From Bacteroidia bacterium (GTDB lineage: Bacteria; Bacteroidota; Bacteroidia; Bacteroidales; Prolixibacteraceae), in NCBI GenBank assembly GCA_026391655.1, contig JAPLDR010000124.1, positions 26,828 to 90,827 on the forward strand: a DNA stretch of 64,000 nucleotides, given 5' to 3'. Shown here one piece after another: positions 15,654-21,974 of the stretch; position 1 is the stretch's first letter, and each line of letters opens with the position of its first letter. Position numbers and translations under genes: made by a program. The notes under the pieces were generated by a model, which saw only the letters and a program-made list of their open reading frames with translations, was not told where the DNA came from and ran no database searches.

Positions 15654-16802
15654 TTTTTATCAACCAGCAATGCAAAAACAGTCCATTATTCGGGGCCGTT
15701 TATTTACGAAGATAATGACTTAAAGTTTATCTTTACATCGGCCGGCAGGTTGACTCCTGTTACTGTTAACGGCAACGTTCTTTACATGTTTGAGTACAAT
15801 CTGACCGACCATCTTGGCAATGTGCGGGTAACTTTTGGCGGGCATAGCAGCGGCGGGCCCGAAGTTTTGCAGGTAACCGATTACGACCCGTTTGGCCTCG
15901 TGATGGCACAGCAAAACTTTGTTGCCGCCGAAAACTCCCTGCAAAACAAATACCTTTACAACGGCAAAGAACTCCAGGATGATGTCTTAGGTGGCACGGC
16001 ACTAGATTGGTATGATTATGGGGCAAGGATGTATGACCCGATGATTGGGAGGTTTACTACGAATGACCCACACGCTGAAAATTATTACTCCTGGTCTACA
16101 TATCATTATGCTGCCAATAATCCAATTGCTATGATTGATCCGGATGGTCGAGATTGGTATCAGAACAAAGATGGCAATACAATGTGGCAAAAAGGTAGTG
16201 CTGCAGTTGAAGGTTACAAAAATTTAGGGGCAACACATACCCAGAATATTGGACAGGGTGTTTCTGTTGGATATACTCAAAATGAAGCAACTTCAATGAC
16301 CTTTACCGGCATTGATAAAAGCAATTTTATTGCACAAGGAAAAGGTAATTGTAAAGATGCCTCTGATAATATGTTAGCAAAAGAAAGAGTAAATTCTAAA
16401 GGTGAAAGAATTAATGTAGTCAATGCTGATAATAATGGTGTAGCGACTACAGCCAATAGTAATGCTTCAAAGGGTATTAAAGCTGTTGATAAAGCATTAG
16501 AAAATGGTAATCCAATTGAAGTTGGTGTTGATTACAAACCTGTTCAGGTTGATAATTGCCTTGAAGATAAATTTGATGGCATGACAGACCATTTTGTTGT
16601 TGTATCAAGTAAAACTGAAACTTTGAATAATGGACAGGTTACATCAAAAACTTATAACTTCTTTGATCCTCGTAATTCCCAGTTTGGAACTTCTCCAACC
16701 AATTCTCTACAAATAAGTAATAATAAGCTAGTAGGGTATTATCTTAGAGGAACTAATAAGAATATTCCTTATACAGTAACAACAGTAAGGGGGAGCAGGT
16801 AA
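15627..16802 (+). CDS. Orphan RHS tip with predicted cysteine-peptidase toxin domain (cassette 1)
   Basis: A 391-residue frame. The first 160 or so residues are the end of an RHS/YD-repeat shell: LTDHLGNVRVTF, YLYNGKELQDD, LDWYDYGARMYDP and the cleavage-site-type ending NNPIAMIDPDGRDW. After this conserved border the sequence changes completely and becomes AT-rich, as in polymorphic toxins. The C-terminal domain has a Cys in GNCKDAS, a His in MTDHFVVVSS and NFFDPRN, a Cys-His-Asp/Asn order that suggests a papain-like peptidase; this is inferred. The GTG start lies inside a palindromic repeat, and no signal peptide or earlier RHS repeats are present, so it is a displaced tip and not a full toxin gene. 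The stop overlaps the next ATG. Confidence 0.75.
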   Translation: MNRGNRGSDFLSTSNAKTVHYSGPFIYEDNDLKFIFTSAGRLTPVTVNGNVLYMFEYNLTDHLGNVRVTFGGHSSGGPEVLQVTDYDPFGLVMAQQNFVAAENSLQNKYLYNGKELQDDVLGGTALDWYDYGARMYDPMIGRFTTNDPHAENYYSWSTYHYAANNPIAMIDPDGRDWYQNKDGNTMWQKGSAAVEGYKNLGATHTQNIGQGVSVGYTQNEATSMTFTGIDKSNFIAQGKGNCKDASDNMLAKERVNSKGERINVVNADNNGVATTANSNASKGIKAVDKALENGNPIEVGVDYKPVQVDNCLEDKFDGMTDHFVVVSSKTETLNNGQVTSKTYNFFDPRNSQFGTSPTNSLQISNNKLVGYYLRGTNKNIPYTVTTVRGSR

Positions 16803-17470
16803 TGAAAATATTTATCTACATATTGCTTTGTTGCATTTTTCTGAACAATTGCAAAGCACAAGATTCAGAATTTAAAACCTACTTAAACAATTTTGGTCAA
16901 AGTAAATTGCCCTTGATGATTAATGACAGACAGTCTTCAACTGCGGTCTTTTGTCAAGCATATGATTCTCTTTTTCGGATGAAGACAACCAAGTCTATAT
17001 CTGAGAAATTAGTTGAGAAATATGTCTGTACAAATGGATTCTGCAGTCAGAATGGTGGTTACTTTAGGTACGACTACGGTGTTAAGATTGATTTTAGTAG
17101 TGATTTTATTACGGTACTTATTTCTAAATTGCAATATGAAGGCCAAACCGAATGGGATTTTGATTTAGGGGAGACACTTCTTATCACTTACAATGAGAAG
17201 GGAGAAATTCTTTCCCACCTGTCATTGACCAAAGATAACATTCGATGGATCAGCAGTCTAAAAATAACAAAAGAGGGTATTACTGTAAGGGAGATCAAAG
17301 TCACCGAGCCTAAGATAGACCAGTATCATTATGATTTACACTGTGAATTTTGGACAACTACCTATCAAATAACTAAAGAGGGAATAATCAAACCCATTAA
17401 TACAAGTCCGGTTTCAACTGGCGTTGTTATTTGGGACAAGAGCAATGAGGATTATAAATTGAAAGAATGA
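16802..17470 (+). CDS. Secreted hypothetical protein, candidate immunity protein 1
   Basis: A 222-residue protein beginning with a hydrophobic signal (IFIYILLCCIFLNNC); a Cys near residue 17 could be a lipobox, though the match is imperfect. It has no recognised domain and is rich in beta-type patterns. Its ATG overlaps the stop of the RHS tip by one base (TAATG), so translation is coupled. A gene in this position behind an RHS toxin domain is usually its immunity protein, and export to the periplasm would fit neutralising a toxin delivered there. The role comes from position only. Base composition is AT-rich like the toxin domain. Confidence 0.55.
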   Translation: MKIFIYILLCCIFLNNCKAQDSEFKTYLNNFGQSKLPLMINDRQSSTAVFCQAYDSLFRMKTTKSISEKLVEKYVCTNGFCSQNGGYFRYDYGVKIDFSSDFITVLISKLQYEGQTEWDFDLGETLLITYNEKGEILSHLSLTKDNIRWISSLKITKEGITVREIKVTEPKIDQYHYDLHCEFWTTTYQITKEGIIKPINTSPVSTGVVIWDKSNEDYKLKE

Positions 17471-17563
17471 AAGGAAAGAATAGTTAATATTTTAAAAAGA
17501 AAAACCTGGGTACTCCTCGTTTGCAATTCCGACGTTTCGGAACCCTGTTTTTTCGGGGAGGAG
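17471..17563. other. Intergenic spacer after cassette 1
   Basis: No gene is seen. It includes a short GC-containing inverted pairing (TACTCCTCG ... CGGGGAGGAGTA) around 17512-17565 that may help end transcription before the 134-bp repeat begins. Confidence 0.35.
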
Positions 17564-17697
17564 TAAGCTGTCAGTCGTTTGTAACGATAAGAACTGGATA
17601 CTTCTTTTGTGTTTGTAACAAGTAAATTGTCAGTAGTTTATAATAATTAAGACAACAAGCCCGGCCAAATGGTTGGGTTTTGTTGTATGGGACAATG
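17564..17697 (+). repeat. 134-bp direct repeat with built-in terminator, copy 1
   Basis: The first of three near-identical copies (others 19904-20037 and 20197-20332), plus a fragment at 21285-21320. It sits behind candidate immunity gene 1. Its 3' part, 17653-17685, folds into a 15-bp hairpin with G-T pairs (CAACAAGCCCGGCC/GGTTGGGTTTTGTTG, loop AAAT), which looks like an intrinsic terminator. Confidence 0.75.
17653..17685 (+). terminator. Terminator hairpin inside the 134-bp repeat, after cassette 1
   Basis: CAACAAGCCCGGCC pairs with GGTTGGGTTTTGTTG around AAAT, with T-rich 3' arm. The identical hairpin occurs behind cassette 2. Confidence 0.6.
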
Positions 17698-17782
17698 TAT
17701 GAATTAGGATTTTCAGGATTAAAGGATTTACAGGATTATGGAATCGCGGTAATCAGGGGAAACGGGTTAATCGTGTCTTCAG
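17695..17782. repeat. TGTCTGAA-type repeat, degenerate copy B
   Basis: Begins TGTATGAATTAGGATT and continues with the same CAGGATTA and GGTAATCAGGGGAA units as copies A and C. It breaks down at TCGTGTCTTCAG, where the GGGGGATTT element is inserted. Confidence 0.55.
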
Positions 17783-17785
17783 TTG

Positions 17786-17940
17786 AAAATCCCCCCTGCC
17801 CCCCTTTTACGAAAGGGGGAGTTCGTCCAGTGAAATTTGTTGTTCCAAAGACAAACATTTTAGCAAAAATATCTTTAGAATATCAGTTTTATTGAATGCC
17901 TCCCCCTTTGGAAAAAGGGGGAACACAAGGGGGATTTTTT
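17786..17940. mobile_element. MITE-like element with AAATCCCCC / GGGGGATTT ends
   Basis: About 155 bp with terminal inverted repeats (AAAATCCCCCC ... GGGGGATTTTTT). Each end also has a secondary palindrome (CCCCCTTTTACGAAAGGGGG; CCCCCTTTGGAAAAAGGGGG). It has no coding capacity. It is inserted within a TGTCTGAA repeat and looks like a non-autonomous element; no transposase is present in the window. Confidence 0.6.
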
Positions 17941-17953
17941 GTGCAGTAAACAA

Positions 17954-18041
17954 TGTCTGAACCAGGATTTGCAGGATTAAATGATTTTCAGGATTATGGA
18001 ATTGTGGTAATCAGGGGAATCGGGTTAATCGTGGTTCAGAC
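17954..18041. repeat. TGTCTGAA-type palindromic repeat, copy C
   Basis: Same ends (TGTCTGAACC ... GGTTCAGAC) and length as copy A, and like copy A it runs directly into RHS coding sequence at its right edge. Confidence 0.75.
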
Positions 18042-18137
18042 TTTTTATCAACCAGCAATGCAAAAACAGTCCATTATTCGGGGCCGTTTATTTACGAAGA
18101 TAATGACTTAAAGTGTATCTTTACATCGGCCGGCAGG

Positions 18138-19151
18138 TTGACCCCTGTAACAGTTAACGGCAACGTTCTTTACATGTTTGAGTACAATCTGACCGACCAT
18201 CTCGGTAATGTGCGGGTAACCTTTGGCGGGCACAGCAGCGGCGGCCTCGAAGTTTTGCAGGTAACCGATTACGACCCTTTTGGCCTTGTGATGGCACAGC
18301 AAAACTTTGTTGGCGCCGAAAACGCACTACCAAACAAATACCTCTACAATGGCAAAGAACTCCAGGACGATGTCTTAGGCGGCACGGCACTTGATTGGTA
18401 TGATTATGGGGCAAGGATGTATGACCCGGTGATCGGGAGGTGGCATACACAAGATCCGATGGCGGAGAAAAGCAGACGTTGGAGTCCATACAATTATTGC
18501 GAAAACAATCCAATAAGATTTATTGACCCTGATGGGATGCTTGTTGATCATTATTTTAATGAAAATGGAGAATATCTAGGTCCAGATGAGGCAAAAACAG
18601 ATAACGTAAAAATAATGACTCAAGAAACTTGGGATCAGAACAAAAATGTTGATAAAAATAGTCAAGAGTCAATTTATCATGACGTTGGAAATGCATCATC
18701 TATTGATTTTTCCAAGGCTAATTTAAGTGAATCTGCTACTTTAAAGGTCTTTGACCATTACAATCCTACAGGTTTAGATCTAAAGCCGGTGTATGAAGGT
18801 AAAGGGAATCTCGCGATGTTTGAAGGACCTCCCAATGGAAGAAGTCCCGCAATACAAATTGATATTAAAGGGTATAAAGACACAAAATTTTGCGATAATT
18901 TTAACCAAATTAAAAGCGGTTTTGATCATGAAGATAAACATTATTCAGACTTCAAAGCGGTTGGTTATCACGGATATGATAAAATGGGAGTGCAGAGGAG
19001 AGAAGAAAGAGCCTATCAAAAACAGATTTCTGGGGTTAACTTCCAAAATTCAACAAGCATTTACAAACAAGATATTTTGAAAGCTGCTATTATCAGACGT
19101 TATTTGTTTTTGCCTGTTTCGCTCAAACCTATTCAACGACCATTAAAATAA
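18138..19151 (+). CDS. Orphan RHS tip with HExxH metallopeptidase toxin domain (cassette 2)
   Basis: A 337-residue frame from a TTG. RHS sequence continues in frame upstream to about 18033 without a start codon, so the 5' end is truncated. Residues 1-130 are nearly identical to the RHS part of cassette 1 (LTDHLGNVRVTF, GKELQDD, YDYGARMYDP), ending at IRFIDPDGM. The unique C-terminal domain has HEDKH (HExxH zinc motif) in the FDHEDKHYSDF segment and a downstream Glu in REERAYQK, which suggests a zinc metallopeptidase; activity is inferred. The last residues (LFLPVSLKPIQRPLK) differ in character and may follow a frameshift. The next gene starts 3 bp after the stop. Confidence 0.72.
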   Translation: MTPVTVNGNVLYMFEYNLTDHLGNVRVTFGGHSSGGLEVLQVTDYDPFGLVMAQQNFVGAENALPNKYLYNGKELQDDVLGGTALDWYDYGARMYDPVIGRWHTQDPMAEKSRRWSPYNYCENNPIRFIDPDGMLVDHYFNENGEYLGPDEAKTDNVKIMTQETWDQNKNVDKNSQESIYHDVGNASSIDFSKANLSESATLKVFDHYNPTGLDLKPVYEGKGNLAMFEGPPNGRSPAIQIDIKGYKDTKFCDNFNQIKSGFDHEDKHYSDFKAVGYHGYDKMGVQRREERAYQKQISGVNFQNSTSIYKQDILKAAIIRRYLFLPVSLKPIQRPLK

Positions 19152-19154
19152 TCT

Positions 19155-19793
19155 ATGATGAAAAGACACATATTCTTCTTATTAGTTTTTATTGCGAATT
19201 ATAATTTCTGTAGTGGCCAGTTGTCTGTTAACTTTAATTGTTCTGAACTTTATTGCTTAACTCAAAAGGCAGATACAGATGTAATTATAGAAGATCTTGA
19301 ATGTCTGGGACCTGGTATTCGGTTGTGTGGTTATATAAATAACAAAACGAGTAATTCAATTTCTTTCGATAGAGATATCTCTATCTTTTGTTTAAAATAT
19401 TGTTACTCTGATAGAATTTATACCTCGGAATTTGAAACTATTTCACTTGGCAAGGAAGATTCTTACATCACAATTAATCCGAAAGATAGCGTATATTTTT
19501 TTCTTCAAACGTCTTCTGCATTTTCGTCCACTTTGTATGTATCAAACAAGAAAGATTATACCAATGAAATTAAGAATATACTTTCTTCCTTTCAAATTGT
19601 GATGAAACTTAAAAAACCAATAATTATTAATAGCGTAAACATTGATAATATCACAGTTGAGACAATAACGGTAGGACTACCACCATTTGTTTATATATTA
19701 GGCAAAGGTTCAGAGAAATCGAAGTATTTTGTAAATGAGCGAAGATCAACATGCATCCCATTAACAGACTCTGATCGTTATGATATGCGTTAG
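19155..19793 (+). CDS. Secreted hypothetical protein, candidate immunity protein 2
   Basis: A 212-residue protein with a signal peptide of about 20 residues (IFFLLVFIANYNFCSGQ). No domain is recognised. It is rich in Cys (four in the 40 residues after the signal), Ile and beta patterns. It follows the metallopeptidase RHS tip by 3 bp. By position it is the likely periplasmic immunity partner, parallel to cassette 1, but it does not resemble candidate immunity protein 1. The role is inferred from context only. Confidence 0.5.
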   Translation: MMKRHIFFLLVFIANYNFCSGQLSVNFNCSELYCLTQKADTDVIIEDLECLGPGIRLCGYINNKTSNSISFDRDISIFCLKYCYSDRIYTSEFETISLGKEDSYITINPKDSVYFFLQTSSAFSSTLYVSNKKDYTNEIKNILSSFQIVMKLKKPIIINSVNIDNITVETITVGLPPFVYILGKGSEKSKYFVNERRSTCIPLTDSDRYDMR

Positions 19794-19903
19794 CATTCGC
19801 TGATGTTTAGTGCGTCCTAATGTAAATGAACGAATTCAGCAATGAAGAGAATTCATTTACAAGCTGTATAAAAGATGAAGGGATTTTTGAAAGGAGATGA
19901 TCC

Positions 19904-20037
19904 TAAGCTGCCAGCCGTTTGCAACGATAAGAACCGAATACTACTTTTGTGTTTGTAACAAGTAAATTGTCAGTAGTTTATAACAATTAAGACAACAAGC
20001 CCGGCCAAATGGTTGGGTTTTGTTGTATGGGACAATG
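19904..20037 (+). repeat. 134-bp direct repeat with built-in terminator, copy 2
   Basis: Nearly identical to 17564-17697, including the hairpin at 19993-20025. It sits behind candidate immunity gene 2, so both cassettes end in the same module. The rest of the gene-free stretch 19794-20597 is made of further repeats listed separately. Confidence 0.75.
19993..20025 (+). terminator. Terminator hairpin inside the 134-bp repeat, after cassette 2
   Basis: Same hairpin as at 17653-17685 (CAACAAGCCCGGCC with GGTTGGGTTTTGTTG, loop AAAT). Confidence 0.6.
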
Positions 20038-20100
20038 TCTGAAAAATGTCTGAATTAGGATTTGTAGGATTAGGCAGATTTACGGGATTTTGGGGTAAAA

Positions 20101-20189
20101 TGTCTGAATTAGGATTTTCAGGATTGAATGATTTGCAGGATTAAGAAATCGTTGTAATCAGGGAAATCGGGTTAATCCTAATTCAGACA
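20101..20189. repeat. TGTCTGAA-type palindromic repeat, copy D (most complete inverted ends)
   Basis: Starts TGTCTGAATTAGGATT and ends AATCCTAATTCAGACA, a 16-nt perfect terminal inverted repeat. A second partial unit (TGTCTGAATTAGGATTTG) starts at 20047 just before it. No coding content. Confidence 0.75.
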
Positions 20190-20196
20190 TTTTTAT

Positions 20197-20332
20197 CAGT
20201 CGTTTGTAACGATAAGAACCGGATACTTCTTTTGTGTTTGTAACAAGTAAACTGGCAGGAGGTTATAATAATTAAGACAACCAGCCCGGCCATATGGTTG
20301 GGTTTTCTTGTATGGGACAATGTCTGAAAGAT
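20197..20332 (+). repeat. 134-bp direct repeat, copy 3 (no cassette in front)
   Basis: Same order as copies 1 and 2, with more differences (for example AAACTGGCAGGAGG for AAATTGTCAGTAG). It has no RHS/immunity cassette in front of it, so it may mark the scar of a lost cassette. Followed by a partial TGTCTGAA unit at about 20331-20380. Confidence 0.7.
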
Positions 20333-20378
20333 GTCTGAATTAGGATTTTCAGGATTAGGCAGATTTACGGGATTATGG

Positions 20379-20434
20379 GGTCACCATGTAGAGACGCATC
20401 CCGTGTTTACGGGATGCGTCTCTACATGGTGACC
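20379..20434. repeat. GTAGAGACG palindrome, copy 1 (26-bp perfect stem)
   Basis: A perfect 26-bp inverted repeat (20379-20404 with 20409-20434), loop GTTT. The core GTAGAGACGCATCCCGT recurs at 21834-21871, and a related one (GTAGAGACGGACGG) at 55798-55827. It is inserted within a TGTCTGAA-type unit. Confidence 0.75.
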
Positions 20435-20597
20435 GTATATCTCAAAAATGCTACGGCTGTCTGGATTATGATTTACAAGATTATGGGAACAAAAGCCCCA
20501 CCACTGCCCTGCCCAAAGGGGAGAGAGCCAAGATACTCTTCGTGGATTTGCAGGATTATGGGATCGTGGTAATCAGGTGAATCAGGTTAAACGTGGT

Positions 20598-20927
20598 TTA
20601 AATAGGTAGGTTTTTAATGTACGCTTTAATATCGTTATCGGAAATGGTATTTCTTTCAGATTTATCGTAAATATCAATCAGGAATATTTGTTCGTTTAGC
20701 ACATACACATAAGAAATAACACGAGCCCCGCCGCTTTTGCCTTTGCCCTTGCTGGTTATAGCCATGCGAATTTTAAATACATTACGGCCTAAAGCAGTTC
20801 CAAGCGTTGGGTTTTCGAGTAGTTCAGCCCTTAGCTTTATAAGGTCGTCTTTTAGGGAATGGTACTTTTTGGCAAGTTGTTTAACTTCCTTATTGAAATT
20901 ATCGGTAGGTATTACTTTATAGCTCAT
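20598..20927 (-). CDS. RelE/ParE-family type II toxin
   Basis: About 109 residues from the ATG at 20925-20927 (MSYKVIPTDNFNKEVKQLAK). The fold pattern is RelE/ParE: an N-terminal beta strand and two helices (NFNKEVKQLAKKYHSLKDDL), then KIRMAITSKGKGKSGGARVI and the C-terminal VLNEQIFLIDIYDKSERNTI. Such toxins are mRNA endonucleases or gyrase inhibitors; which one is not clear. The start lies inside the end of the antitoxin gene (11-bp overlap), the usual antitoxin-first arrangement. Confidence 0.78.
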   Translation of the reverse strand: MSYKVIPTDNFNKEVKQLAKKYHSLKDDLIKLRAELLENPTLGTALGRNVFKIRMAITSKGKGKSGGARVISYVYVLNEQIFLIDIYDKSERNTISDNDIKAYIKNLPI

Positions 20928-21144
20928 TGAGCAGGTCGTCAAAAGAGTTCGGCTTTTTCTTTCCCTCGGTGATCAGTTTTACCTCATGAAAGGCATTTGT
21001 AAGCCCTTCAAAAAAGGTTCTTTTGTCTTTTAGCCTTTTATATTCATCTAAGTCCCGTTGTATCTTTTCCCATTCATTTAAAGACAAAAGAACGGCATTT
21101 TTATTGCCTTTTTGATCGGTTATATATTGAAGGTGCAAACTCAT
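20917..21144 (-). CDS. Antitoxin of the RelE-type toxin
   Basis: A 75-residue protein. MSLHLQYITDQKGNKNAVLL followed by SLNEWEKIQRDLDEYKRLKD resembles Phd/YefM-like or small RelB-like antitoxins, with an N-terminal DNA-binding/dimer part and a C-terminal tail that would wrap the toxin (FDDLLNEL). It precedes and overlaps the toxin gene. It would neutralise the toxin and repress the operon. It lies inside the repeat-rich island, consistent with accessory DNA. Confidence 0.72.
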   Translation of the reverse strand: MSLHLQYITDQKGNKNAVLLSLNEWEKIQRDLDEYKRLKDKRTFFEGLTNAFHEVKLITEGKKKPNSFDDLLNEL

Positions 21145-21284
21145 AATTTTACGCTTTTAGTTGTATCCAATTCTTTAATATTCGGTTGCCAATCTTCAAA
21201 TTTACTGAACTGAAAATTATCAATCTCTTTCTTCAACAAAAATAGTGAAACAAAGTCAATAAAAAAATCCGTAAAAAATTCATG

Positions 21285-21383
21285 ACAACAATAAAGCCCG
21301 GCCAAATGGTTGGGTTTTGTGAGCCCCACCCCTGCCCTCCCCAATAGGGAGGGAGCCCAGATACCCGTTTGCAACGATAAGAA
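21285..21383. repeat. Fragments of the island repeats
   Basis: 21285-21320 matches the hairpin end of the 134-bp repeat (AAGCCCGGCCAAATGGTTGG). 21326-21365 is a GC-rich palindromic motif (AGCCCCACCCCTGCCCTCCC with AGGGAGGGAGCC) also seen degenerate at 20498-20530. 21367-21383 matches GTTTGCAACGATAAGAA of the same 134-bp repeat. This is a shuffled remnant. Confidence 0.55.
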
Positions 21384-21386
21384 AAA

Positions 21387-21480
21387 ATGTCTGAATTAGG
21401 ATTTGTAGGATTAGGCAGATTTACAGGATTATGGGATTGGGGTAATCAGGTGAGATGGGTTTACAAATCCTCCGAAAAGT
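21387..21480. repeat. TGTCTGAA-type repeat, partial copy F
   Basis: Starts TGTCTGAATTAGGATTTG and contains CAGGATTATGGG and GGTAATCAGG units, then loses similarity before the minisatellite. The open frame through it (from 21387) is a by-product of repeat sequence. Confidence 0.5.
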
Positions 21481-21500
21481 CACCAAAAGTACAATTTCCG

Positions 21501-21792
21501 TATAACTATATAAACAAGACCTCGGACGCACAATTGTTTGGCAACAATTATCCAAACGAGACCTTGGGCGTTCAATTGTTTGGCAACAATTATATAAACG
21601 AGACCTTGGGCGTTCAATTGTTTGGCAACAATTATTCAAACGAGACCTTGGATACTCAATTGTTTAGCAACAATTATACAACCGAGACCTCGGATACTCA
21701 ATTGTTTGGCAACAATTATACAACCGAGACCTCGGACACTCAATTGTTTGGCAACAATTATTCAAACGAGACCTCGGACACTCAATTGTTTG
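21501..21792. repeat. 42-bp tandem minisatellite (six full units plus partials)
   Basis: Six full 42-bp units run from 21531 to 21782, with a degenerate half unit before and a 10-bp start after. Each unit holds AATTGTT-TGGC-AACAATT (7-bp inverted repeat) and a second short palindrome best seen as CCGAG-AC-CTCGG. 42 is divisible by three, so frames stay open in more than one register (one reads QLFGNNYxNETxxx repeats); a real protein is therefore not shown. Units differ at a few sites, with neighbours sharing variants. Confidence 0.85.
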
Positions 21793-21833
21793 ATTACATT
21801 GATCTAAACGAGTGAATGCAAGGTCGGTTCCAC

Positions 21834-21871
21834 GTAGAGACGCATCCCGTAAATACGGGATACGTCTCTGC
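21834..21871. repeat. GTAGAGACG palindrome, copy 2
   Basis: GTAGAGACGCATCCCGT and ACGGGATACGTCTCTGC around AAAT; two mismatches in the 17-bp stem. The 3' flank (ACCGTATATCTCAAAAA...CTGTCTGGATTATGATTTACA) also matches the flank of copy 1 after 20431, so the repeated unit is longer than the palindrome. Confidence 0.7.
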
Positions 21872-21974
21872 AACACAACCGTATATCTCAAAAACGCAGC
21901 CGCTGTCTGGATTATGATTTACAGGATTAGTGACGGTTTTATCTTAAGAGAAGCCTTCACTGATTCAAACTAAC

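Noticed and set aside
21501..21792. CRISPR array
   Set aside because: Units are contiguous 42-bp tandem repeats with no unique spacers, and no cas genes are present.
21387..21815. 142-residue protein with 14-residue repeats
   Set aside because: The frame starts inside a palindromic repeat and runs through a minisatellite that is open in several frames on both strands because its unit is 42 bp. No signal, promoter or domain supports translation.
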